Notes under the pieces: model-generated
What the model saw: only the letters and a program-made list of their open reading frames with translations
Told to the model about the DNA's origin: nothing
The model's database searches: none
Shown here: one piece after another, positions 51,011 to 60,673 of the stretch
Numbering within the stretch: the stretch's first letter is position 1
Layout: each line of letters opens with the position of its first letter
NCBI GenBank assembly: GCA_027008705.1
Contig: JALVEB010000197.1
Location: forward strand, 1 to 60,673
Source of the DNA: Sedimenticola sp.
GTDB taxonomy: Bacteria > Pseudomonadota > Gammaproteobacteria > Chromatiales > Chromatiaceae
Length of the DNA: 60,673 nt
Direction of reading: 5' to 3'
Translations under genes and position numbers: made by a program

Positions 51011-52002
51011 TGGCCGGCGAAGTCTTGTTGTGGCAGGCGCTGAATCGCGCGCTGGATGCCGAGATGGAGAGCGACGACAGCGTCTTCACCCTCGGCGAGG
51101 ATGTCGGCCTGTACGGCGGCAGCTATCGCGTCACCGAGGGGCTGTATGCGAAATACGGTGAATGGCGGGTGCGCGACACCCCGATCTCGGAGGGTGGCTT
51201 CACCGGCCTGGGGGTCGGCGCGGCGATGGTCGGCATGCGCCCGGTGGTCGAGATCATGACCATCAACTTCGCGCTGCTGGCGCTCGATGCGATCATCAAC
51301 ATGGCGGCGAAGATCCCGTTCATGTCGGGAGGCCGGTTTCCGATGCCGCTGGTGGTGCGCATGCCCGGCGGCGTCGCCAAGCAGCTTGCGGCGCAGCATT
51401 CGCAACGTCTCGAACATACCCTGATGAACGTCCCCGGGCTGCGTATCGCGGTTCCCGCCACGCCCCAGGACGCTTGGTGGCAAACGCGCCAGGCGATTCG
51501 TTCCAACGAGCCGGTGATCGTCCTCGAGCATGAGCTGCTGTACTTCAGCAAGGGGCCGCTGGATACCAGGCTGGAGGCGCCGCCGATGCATCGCGCGGCG
51601 GTGCGGCGCACGGGAAGCGACCTCACCATCGTCAGCTACTCGCGTACCGCGTTGTTGACGGAGCAGGCCGCCACGCGGCTCGCCGCCGAAGGGATCGAGG
51701 CCGAGGTCATCGACCTGCGCAGCCTGCGCCCGATCGATTGGGATCGTTGCGCCGAATCGGTCGCCAAGACCCATCGTCTGCTGATCGTCGAGGAAGACTG
51801 CCTGTTCGCCGGCGCCGGTGCCGAGCTCGCCGCGACTCTCGGCGAGCGCTGCTTCTTCGATCTCGACACCCCGGTGCGGCGCCACGCCGGGCTGGATATC
51901 CCGACCCCGTACAACGGCGCGCTGGAGGCAGCGAGCATCCCGACGGTATCGAGCATCGTCGAGGCCGCGCGCGCGCTGGCCAACGAAGGAGCCCAAGCAT
52001 GA
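51010..52002 (+). CDS. pdhB: Pyruvate dehydrogenase E1 component beta subunit
   Basis: VFTLGEDVGLYGGSYRVTEGL, RVRDTPISEGGFTGLGVGAAMVGMRPVVEIM, AAQHSQRLE. Confidence 0.94.
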   Translation: MAGEVLLWQALNRALDAEMESDDSVFTLGEDVGLYGGSYRVTEGLYAKYGEWRVRDTPISEGGFTGLGVGAAMVGMRPVVEIMTINFALLALDAIINMAAKIPFMSGGRFPMPLVVRMPGGVAKQLAAQHSQRLEHTLMNVPGLRIAVPATPQDAWWQTRQAIRSNEPVIVLEHELLYFSKGPLDTRLEAPPMHRAAVRRTGSDLTIVSYSRTALLTEQAATRLAAEGIEAEVIDLRSLRPIDWDRCAESVAKTHRLLIVEEDCLFAGAGAELAATLGERCFFDLDTPVRRHAGLDIPTPYNGALEAASIPTVSSIVEAARALANEGAQA

Positions 52003-53189
52003 AGAGCGAAGCGATCAAGATGCCGGTATTGTCCGACACCATGGAGACCGGTCACCTGGCGCGCTGGATGAAGGCCCCGGGCGATCGGGTGCGCAAGGGC
52101 GATGTGCTTGCCGAGATCGAATCGGACAAGGCGGCGATGGATCTCGAAGCCTTCGACGACGGCTGGTTGGCCGGCCCGCTGGCCGCGCCGGGCAGTGATC
52201 TTCCGGTCGGCGCGGTACTCGGCTATATCGTCGATACGCCCGAGGTGCGCGAGGTCGAAGCCACGCCGCCAGCGGGCAACGAGGACGCCGCGCCGGCGGC
52301 GGCCACGGAGCCCGAGGCCGATCCGCAAACCCAGGTCGAGCCGCCTCTCGCACCGCCCTCCGCCGCGACGCCTCCGCCCGCGCCGGCACGGAAGGTTCCG
52401 CCGGCGGATGGCGCTCTCCGCGCATCACCCTACGCGCGCGCGCTCGCGCGGGAACTCGGCATCGATCCCGCCGGCGTGGCGTCCGGGCCGGATGGCGTGG
52501 TGCGCAGCGCCCAGGTGATCGCCGCCGCGCTGCGTGGCCCGGAGCCGGACCTCGATGCCGGGCCGGAATGGCACTACAAACTGATGATGCCGATGCACCG
52601 CGCGGTGGCCGAGAACATGATCGCGACGCTGCAAACGCCGACCTTCCAGGTCCAGGCCGAGCTGGCGATCGAGCCGCTGCATCAGGCCGCGAAGTCGCGC
52701 AAGCTGTCGTTGTCCCTGGCGCTGGCGCGCGCGCTGGCGGTCTGCGTGACGCGCCACCCGATGTTCAACGCGGTCTACACCCCGCGCGGCCTGGCGACGC
52801 GGCGGCGCGTCGATGTCGGCATCGCGGTGGACGTGCCCGGCGGGCTGGTCACCCCGGTGATCCGCGATGCCGCGGCCCGTCCATTGGCGGAGCTGGCCGA
52901 GGACTGGCGCATCCTGAAGGAGAAGACGCGCAAGCAGCGTCTCGCCGCCGAGGACTACCAGGGCGCGACCATCTATCTCTCCAACCTCGGGGTCTTTCCG
53001 GTGGTGCGGCACTTCACCGCGATCGTGCCGCTGGGAGCCGCCGCGATCCTGGCCTTGGGCGCGGCGCGCGACGGCATCGCGGGCTTCACCCTGAGCTGTG
53101 ACCACCGCGTGGTCTACGGCGCCGACGCGGCGCGCTTCCTGACCAGCCTGGAAGAACTGCTGAACGATCCGGAGAGCTGGCTGGCATGA
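51999..53189 (+). CDS. pdhC: Dihydrolipoamide acetyltransferase (E2), single lipoyl domain
   Basis: MPVLSDTMETGHLARWMKAPGDRVRKGDVLAEIESDKAAMDLE lipoyl domain; peripheral subunit-binding RASPYARALARELGID; catalytic SCDHRVVYGADAARFL. Confidence 0.94.
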   Translation: MKSEAIKMPVLSDTMETGHLARWMKAPGDRVRKGDVLAEIESDKAAMDLEAFDDGWLAGPLAAPGSDLPVGAVLGYIVDTPEVREVEATPPAGNEDAAPAAATEPEADPQTQVEPPLAPPSAATPPPAPARKVPPADGALRASPYARALARELGIDPAGVASGPDGVVRSAQVIAAALRGPEPDLDAGPEWHYKLMMPMHRAVAENMIATLQTPTFQVQAELAIEPLHQAAKSRKLSLSLALARALAVCVTRHPMFNAVYTPRGLATRRRVDVGIAVDVPGGLVTPVIRDAAARPLAELAEDWRILKEKTRKQRLAAEDYQGATIYLSNLGVFPVVRHFTAIVPLGAAAILALGAARDGIAGFTLSCDHRVVYGADAARFLTSLEELLNDPESWLA

Positions 53190-54583
53190 ACACCGAATAC
53201 GATTTTCTGGTCATCGGCGGCGGCCCCGGAGGCACCCCGGTGGCGATGGCGCTGGCGCGCGCCGGCCGATCCGTGCTGTTGGTCGAGAACGGCCCGGGGC
53301 TTGGGGGTACCTGCCTGTTCGAAGGCTGCATCCCATCGAAGATCCTGCGTGAATCGGCGCGCCGCCTGCGCGAGATCCGCGAAGCGGCCCGCTTCGGTTT
53401 GTGTCTGCCGAGTCTCGACAGCCGCATCGACTGGTACGCCATCCAACAGCGCAAGCGGCATATCCTGAAGCAGCGGAGCGAAGCCGCGATCGCGCGCGCC
53501 GGCGCCTTGCCGAAGCTGGAGCTGGTCTTCGGCCACGCCGCGTTTCGCGATGCGCGGCGCGCGCTCGTTACGCCGGGCGAGGGCGAGCCGGCCGAGATCG
53601 GTTTCGGCCGGGCGGTCATCGCCACCGGCTCGGCGCCGACGCGACCGCCGATCCCCGGCGTCGACCATCATCGCGTGATCGACAGCGAGACGCTGCTCGA
53701 CATCGACCACATCCCCGAGCGCCTGATCGTCATCGGCGGTGGGCCGATCGGCGTCGAACTCGGCCAGATCTTCCATACCTTCGGCAGCCAGGTGACCCTG
53801 CTCGAAGCCGCGCCGCGCATCCTCGGCCCGGTCGACGCCGAGCTCGCCGGGCGGCTCGAGGCGCGCATGCGCGACGACGGCATCGAGCTCTTCACCGGTT
53901 GTCGGGTCGAACGCATCGACAACACCGGTGGCGGCGTCTTCGTAAGCTATCAGGATGCCGACGGTCAGGCGTGGCATCGATTCAGCGAACAGGTCTTGCT
54001 GGTCACCGGCCGGCATCCGCGCGTGGAAGGACTCGGCCTTGAGCATACCGGCGTGCGCCACGGTCCACATGGCATCGAGGTCGACGAACACCTGCAAACC
54101 AGCGAGCCGGGCCTGTATGCGCTCGGCGACGTCGTCGGCGCGCCCGCCTTTGCCCACTGGGCCGGCGCGCAGGCGCTGTCCCTGGCGCGCCATCTGCTTG
54201 GCCGGCCGGCGGCCTTTCCGCGTCCGCGGTACAACAGCGCGGTGATTTTCAGCGAGCCTGAACTCGGTATTGCCGGTCTCACTGAATCCCAGGCGCGCGA
54301 GGCCGGCATCGATTACGCTGTCGCGCGCTACGATTTCGCCGGCGATGCGCGCGCCCAGATCGCCGGTCGCGCCGACGGCCTGCTGAAAATCCTCTACGAG
54401 CAAGGCAGTCACCGCGTGATCGGCGTCCACGCCCTGGTCGAAGGTGCCGACGATCTGATCGGCGAGGCCGCGCTCGCGATCCATGCCGGGGTCACCCTCG
54501 AAGCGCTCGCCAGCAGCATCCATCCGCATCCGACGCTGACCGAATCCTTCGCCCAGGCGGCTCGCGCCGCACTCGCGGGCTGA
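53186..54583 (+). CDS. lpdA: Dihydrolipoamide dehydrogenase-like flavoprotein (E3)
   Basis: DFLVIGGGPGGTPVAMALARAG, GGTCLFEGCIPSKILRESA redox disulfide, VIGGGPIGVELGQIF, YALGDVVG, HPHPTLTESFAQ. Confidence 0.94.
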   Translation: MNTEYDFLVIGGGPGGTPVAMALARAGRSVLLVENGPGLGGTCLFEGCIPSKILRESARRLREIREAARFGLCLPSLDSRIDWYAIQQRKRHILKQRSEAAIARAGALPKLELVFGHAAFRDARRALVTPGEGEPAEIGFGRAVIATGSAPTRPPIPGVDHHRVIDSETLLDIDHIPERLIVIGGGPIGVELGQIFHTFGSQVTLLEAAPRILGPVDAELAGRLEARMRDDGIELFTGCRVERIDNTGGGVFVSYQDADGQAWHRFSEQVLLVTGRHPRVEGLGLEHTGVRHGPHGIEVDEHLQTSEPGLYALGDVVGAPAFAHWAGAQALSLARHLLGRPAAFPRPRYNSAVIFSEPELGIAGLTESQAREAGIDYAVARYDFAGDARAQIAGRADGLLKILYEQGSHRVIGVHALVEGADDLIGEAALAIHAGVTLEALASSIHPHPTLTESFAQAARAALAG

Positions 54584-54928
54584 TCGATCCGCCAACGGTC
54601 GGCGGGCGGCGAAACGCCAGGTGAAACGAGGCGCAATGCTCCCGCAGCATCCGCCCCGACAAGGCGGAGGCCCGATCAAGCGTAGCGGATCGGGCAGCGA
54701 TGCCATTGCGCGGCCCCGCCGCAGCCGGTGCCGCGGTACTTGAGCCGGCCTACAGCGATTTTTTGCCATATGGGCGTAGGTTCGATCAAGCGAGCGGACC
54801 GGGCGACAGCGCCAAGCCTTTGAAACCGGGAAACGTCAAGCGGTATGAAGCGCGATGGCTCTGCCCTCGCTTGAATTGGTATCGGGCATTGGCTACAGTG
54901 CTTCATTCCGACCGAAACGTTCGGTCAT

Positions 54929-56934
<2,006 letters not shown>

Positions 56935-57045
56935 TGTCCGGCTGTCGGATGCGGGAGGCTGCCGCTTTCCGATGCGCCGCGCTCGATCGGGTCCGCGGTT
57001 TTTGAGGGTCGATGACCGCGCTACTTCGCGCCGGGGGGCGGTTGG

Positions 57046-57132
57046 CCCGCATTTCTCACCAGCGTTCGTAGCGAGACGGATCCAGGGCGTGCCATTGGGT
57101 CGTCGCAGTAGAAGGATGGTGAGAAATGCGGG
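57046..57132. repeat. MITE-like family A copy 3 (87 bp)
   Basis: CCCGCATTTCTCACCAGCGTTCGTAGCGAGACGGATCCAGGGCGTGCCATTGGGTCGTCGCAGTAGAAGGATGGTGAGAAATGCGGG; terminal inverted repeat. Confidence 0.88.
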
Positions 57133-57813
57133 TTAGAGACTGCCCCAGGTGTTCTTACGCTTGCGCATGTGCAGGCGCGGCAGGATCAGCCCGATCAGGA
57201 TGCCGCCGAAGGTCACCAGCGCGCCGTTCACCAGCCATTTCTGTGCCGAGGTGTTCGAGAGCTCCTGGTTCTCTTGTTTCAGTTCCTCGATCTGCCGCAC
57301 CAGCGAGACCTGTTTCTTGCGCAGCTCGTTTCGCTCATTGTTGACGCGTACCGCGTTGGCGGAGACCCGTTGCAGTTCCTCGTACTTGCGCGCCAGCTCG
57401 TCGCGTTCTCGTTGCAGGCGGGCGTTGCTGGCTTCCAGCTCGCTGTTCTCGCGTTGCGCCTTGGAGAGTCTCGCGGCCAGTTGGTCAGGCTCGGCCTGCA
57501 GCGCTTCGAGACGCTGGCGCATCTCGGCGAGTTGCGCGCGCGCGGCGGGTTCCTTCATCAGTTGGTGCAGCAGTACATAGCCGGTCTTGCCGCTTTTTGT
57601 GCGTACATGGGCGTAGCCGGTTTTCTTGTTGATCGAGAGGACCTCGACCGGATAGCCGGCCGGCAGGCGGCGCAGGATTTTGAAGCGCGGGCCCTCGCCG
57701 GCGCGCATCATGATCCGGGTCTGGTCGGAGATGTAGCGGGTCTCGGCGCGCAAGGGGGCGGCGAGCAGCAAGGGCAGCAGCGTCAGCAGCAATGGCAGTC
57801 TAAGGGCGTTCAC
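57133..57813 (-). CDS. SH3-domain, coiled-coil, C-terminally anchored membrane protein (TIGR04211/YgiM-like)
   Basis: Signal peptide; YISDQTRIMMRAGEGPRFKILRRLPAGYPVEVLSINKKTGYAHVRTKSGKTGYVLLHQL; coiled coil; LVNGALVTFGGILIGLILPRLHMRKRK. Confidence 0.9.
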   Translation of the reverse strand: MNALRLPLLLTLLPLLLAAPLRAETRYISDQTRIMMRAGEGPRFKILRRLPAGYPVEVLSINKKTGYAHVRTKSGKTGYVLLHQLMKEPAARAQLAEMRQRLEALQAEPDQLAARLSKAQRENSELEASNARLQRERDELARKYEELQRVSANAVRVNNERNELRKKQVSLVRQIEELKQENQELSNTSAQKWLVNGALVTFGGILIGLILPRLHMRKRKNTWGSL

Positions 57814-57880
57814 GTCGATCTCTTGTTGGGAGAGGGGTCCGCCGATTATGCCACAGCCATGTCTTCGCGAGAGAGTGCTC

Positions 57881-58813
57881 CTAGCCCGGAGCGTCGCCTG
57901 CCAGCAACAGCTCCAGCAGCGCCTTTTGCGCATGCAGGCGGTTTTCGGCCTCGTCCCAGACCACGCTTTGCGGCCCGTCGATGACCTCGGCCGCGACTTC
58001 TTCGCCGCGATGCGCCGGCAGGCAGTGCATGAACAGTGCGTCGGAGCGGGCCTGGCTCATCACGCGGCGGTCGACCTGGTAGCCGGCGAAGGCGGCCTCT
58101 CGGGCTTTTTGTTCCTCTTCCTGTCCCATGCTGGCCCAGACGTCGGTGACCACCAGATCGGCGTCGCGCGCGGCTTCCAGCGGATCGCGCACGATCTGGC
58201 AACGCGAGCCGGCCGCGCCGAGGATCGCCGGATCGGGATCGTAGCCTTCGGGACAGGCGATGCGCAGCTTGAAATCGAACTGACGCGCGGCGTTGATGTA
58301 GGAGTGGCACATATTGTTGCCATCGCCGATCCAGGTCGCGGTCTTACCCTGCATCTCTCCGTGCTGTTCGTACCAGGTCTGCATGTCGGCGAGCAGTTGG
58401 CAGGGGTGCAGCAGGTCGGTCAGGCCGTTGATCACCGGGACTCGCGAATACGCGGCGAAGGTCTCTACGGTGGCCTGCTCGAAGGTGCGGATCATCACCG
58501 CGTCGACCATCCGCGACAACACCCGGGCGGCGTCTTCGAGCGGTTCGCCCCGCCCGAGCTGGGTATCGCGCGACGAAAGGAAGATCGCGCCGCCGCCGAA
58601 CTGGATCATGCCCGCTTCGAACGAGACCCGGGTGCGGGTCGATGCCTTGTCGAAGATCATGCCAAGCACGCGGTTCTTCAGCAGCTCGTGCGGCTCGCCG
58701 GCGTGCTGGAGGCGTTTGAGTTCGATCGCGCGCCGGATCAGGGCCATCGGCTCGTTGTCGCGCAGATCGAGCAGGCTGAGGAAATGGCGGGGTGGCTGAC
58801 GCGGGCTCATCAT
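57881..58813 (-). CDS. argF: Ornithine carbamoyltransferase
   Basis: [78 protein letters not shown]. Confidence 0.97.
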   Translation of the reverse strand: MMSPRQPPRHFLSLLDLRDNEPMALIRRAIELKRLQHAGEPHELLKNRVLGMIFDKASTRTRVSFEAGMIQFGGGAIFLSSRDTQLGRGEPLEDAARVLSRMVDAVMIRTFEQATVETFAAYSRVPVINGLTDLLHPCQLLADMQTWYEQHGEMQGKTATWIGDGNNMCHSYINAARQFDFKLRIACPEGYDPDPAILGAAGSRCQIVRDPLEAARDADLVVTDVWASMGQEEEQKAREAAFAGYQVDRRVMSQARSDALFMHCLPAHRGEEVAAEVIDGPQSVVWDEAENRLHAQKALLELLLAGDAPG

Positions 58814-59994
58814 GCGGCCTCGCTGGCGACGAAGGCGCCGATCAGCCGGCCGAGGCCATCGACCAGTTCCTCGATCTCGGCATCGCTGATCACCAGTGGC
58901 GGCAGCAGGCGCACCACATGGCCGGCGGTGACGTTGATCAGCAGCCCCTGGTCGAGCGCGCGGTTCACCAGCCCGCCGCATGGGCGCTCCAGTTCGATGC
59001 CGATCATCAGGCCGCGCCCGCGGATTTCGGTCACGCCGTCGAGTCCGCCGACGCGTTCGCGCAGGCTCGCCATCAGGCGTTCGCCGGCGTCCGCCGCGCG
59101 CGCCACCAGGGCCTCCTGGTCCAGGGTCTCGATCGTGGCCGACGCGGCGGCGCAGGCCAGCGGATTGCCGCCGAAGGTCGAACCGTGAGTGCCGGGGCCG
59201 AGCACCTCGGCGGCCGCCCCCGAGGCCAGGCAGGCGCCGATCGGCACGCCGTTGCCGAGCGCCTTGGCCAGGGTCATCACGTCGGGCGTGACGGCCTCGT
59301 GCTGGCAGGCGAACCAGCGGCCGGTACGTCCCATCCCGGTCTGGATCTCGTCGAGCATCAGCAGCCAGTGATGGGCGTCGCACAGTGCGCGCAGATCGCG
59401 CAGGTAGCCGTCGGTCGGCACGCGGACGCCGCCCTCGCCCTGGATCGGCTCGACCAGCACCGCGACGACCTCGTCGCTGTTTTCCGCGATCCGGCGGATG
59501 GCTTCCAGATCATCGAATGGCACCCGGATGAAGCCGCCGACGAGCGGTTCGAAGCCAGCCTGTACCTTGCGGTTGCCGGTCGCGCTGAGTGTCGCCATGG
59601 TGCGGCCGTGGAAGCTGTTCTCGGCAACGATGATAGTCGGCGTGGCGATGCCGCGGGCGTGCCCATGCAGGCGGGCGAGCTTGATCGCGGCCTCGTTGGC
59701 CTCGGCGCCGGAGTTGCCGAAGAACACCCGGTCCATGCCCGCCAGCGAGGTCAGGCGCTCGCCCAGCTCGCGCTGGCGGGCGATGCCATACAGATTGGAT
59801 GTGTGCACCAGCCGCCCGGCCTGCTCGCACAGCGCCTGGGTAACCCTTGGATGGGCGTGACCGAGAGCGCAGACCGCGATTCCGCCGATAGCGTCCAGGT
59901 AGGCCTTGCCGTTCTCATCGAACAGGCGACAACCTTCGCCATGGTGGAAGGTGACAGGCAGGCGCGCGTAGGTCGCCATCAACGGGTTGGGCAT
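58810..59994 (-). CDS. argD: Acetylornithine aminotransferase
   Basis: [93 protein letters not shown]. Confidence 0.96.
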   Translation of the reverse strand: MPNPLMATYARLPVTFHHGEGCRLFDENGKAYLDAIGGIAVCALGHAHPRVTQALCEQAGRLVHTSNLYGIARQRELGERLTSLAGMDRVFFGNSGAEANEAAIKLARLHGHARGIATPTIIVAENSFHGRTMATLSATGNRKVQAGFEPLVGGFIRVPFDDLEAIRRIAENSDEVVAVLVEPIQGEGGVRVPTDGYLRDLRALCDAHHWLLMLDEIQTGMGRTGRWFACQHEAVTPDVMTLAKALGNGVPIGACLASGAAAEVLGPGTHGSTFGGNPLACAAASATIETLDQEALVARAADAGERLMASLRERVGGLDGVTEIRGRGLMIGIELERPCGGLVNRALDQGLLINVTAGHVVRLLPPLVISDAEIEELVDGLGRLIGAFVASEAA

Positions 59995-60021
59995 GGCCGG
60001 GTCATCCAGTGTTGCGGAAAA

Positions 60022-60049
60022 ACAAAAAAGGCCGCCCGGAGGCCGCCTT
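60022..60049 (-). terminator. Intrinsic terminator-like hairpin in the argD leader
   Basis: Minus strand AAGGCGGCCTCCGGGCGGCCTTTTTTG: GC-rich stem (one mismatch) plus T6. Confidence 0.7.
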
Positions 60050-60163
60050 GCCTTGTCCCGGAATCGGACAGGAATTCCCTGGCCGACTTCCGTAAAACCC
60101 TAAACCTTAACCTATCCGGGAGTATCCGGCAAGAGTTGGTTTCCCTGGCGTCTCCCCATTTTT

Positions 60164-60673
60164 TCATCTCATTGCCCCCAGTAAGCCGGGCGCATCAGCG
60201 AACAGGTCGGGTGGTGGCGCGGTAGCTCCCGAATGCCGCCTTCGGCGCAACCAGGGGTGGAAGATGACCCGGGCTGCGCTGAACAGGTGTTGCCAGCTGG
60301 CCAACAGGCTGTAGAACGGGAAGATCGGAGATTTCCGGGGTTTCTGGCGTCGGGCTTTCTCCAGCCGTTTGCCGCCTTCTTCCTGATAGGATGCCAGCAG
60401 GGCCCAAGCCAGACTTGCCAGCGCCACCAGGTTCTGCAACGTAGTGAAACGCCGTGCCTGCACGCCCTCCAGATCAAATCCCTGCTCGGTGAACCGGTCG
60501 CCTTCCTCGCAGGCCCAACGGTCCAGGTAACTGTGAATCAATCGCTGCCGTCCAGCTCACCTCGTCATGTTTGGCCAGCATGCGGGAGATCCGTTTCTGG
60601 GTGTGGTGCAGCCGACAGGGCTCCTTGAGCGATCGGGCGATCTCCGACTGCTTGAGCGTGCCGCTGGTGAGAA
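60164..60673 (-). pseudogene. Internally deleted DDE transposase remnant (runs off the window edge)
   Basis: C-terminal piece SYLDRWACEEGDRFTEQGFDLEGVQARRFTTLQNLVALASLAWALLA; N-terminal piece (another frame) LTSGTLKQSEIARSLKEPCRLHHTQKRISRMLAKHDEVSW; no catalytic core between. Confidence 0.7.

Noticed and set aside
60660-60673. Family A terminal repeat at the right window edge (TTCTCACCAGCG on the minus strand)
   Set aside because: 12-bp match only, and it lies inside apparent transposase coding sequence (LTSGTL); the window ends before the diagnostic CCCGCA could be seen, so the link is not supported

Overview
High-GC gammaproteobacterial chromosome segment (Chromatiales-like by gene content; this is inference). 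It is mostly housekeeping: ileS(3' part)-lspA, ampD, nadC, typA, pdxA-surA-lptD, an RND pump, purH/purD, fis-dusB, prmA-accC-accB-aroQ, dsbD-cutA, groES-groEL with a CIRCE element, glnE, ilvE, a PDH operon, a TPP riboswitch with thiC, and argD-argF. The less ordinary content is: (i) an HPr-rel-A-type cassette at 26.1-29.5 kb (HprK-related kinase, PqqD-like protein, small Tat-signal four-Cys protein, divergent nucleotidyltransferase); (ii) three families of short palindromic, MITE-like elements. Four insertions from two of these families abut the last base of a stop codon, two of them flanked by CTAG on both sides. One contains a second nested palindrome and appears to supply the RBS and ATG of a GGDEF/EAL gene; (iii) a 12-bp-phased array of DnaA-box-like 9-mers upstream of typA; (iv) a duplicated tripartite operator-like motif with co-varying half-sites upstream of an FKBP gene; (v) an internally deleted transposase remnant at the right edge. 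All calls come from reading the sequence and the supplied ORF track. No database search was run.
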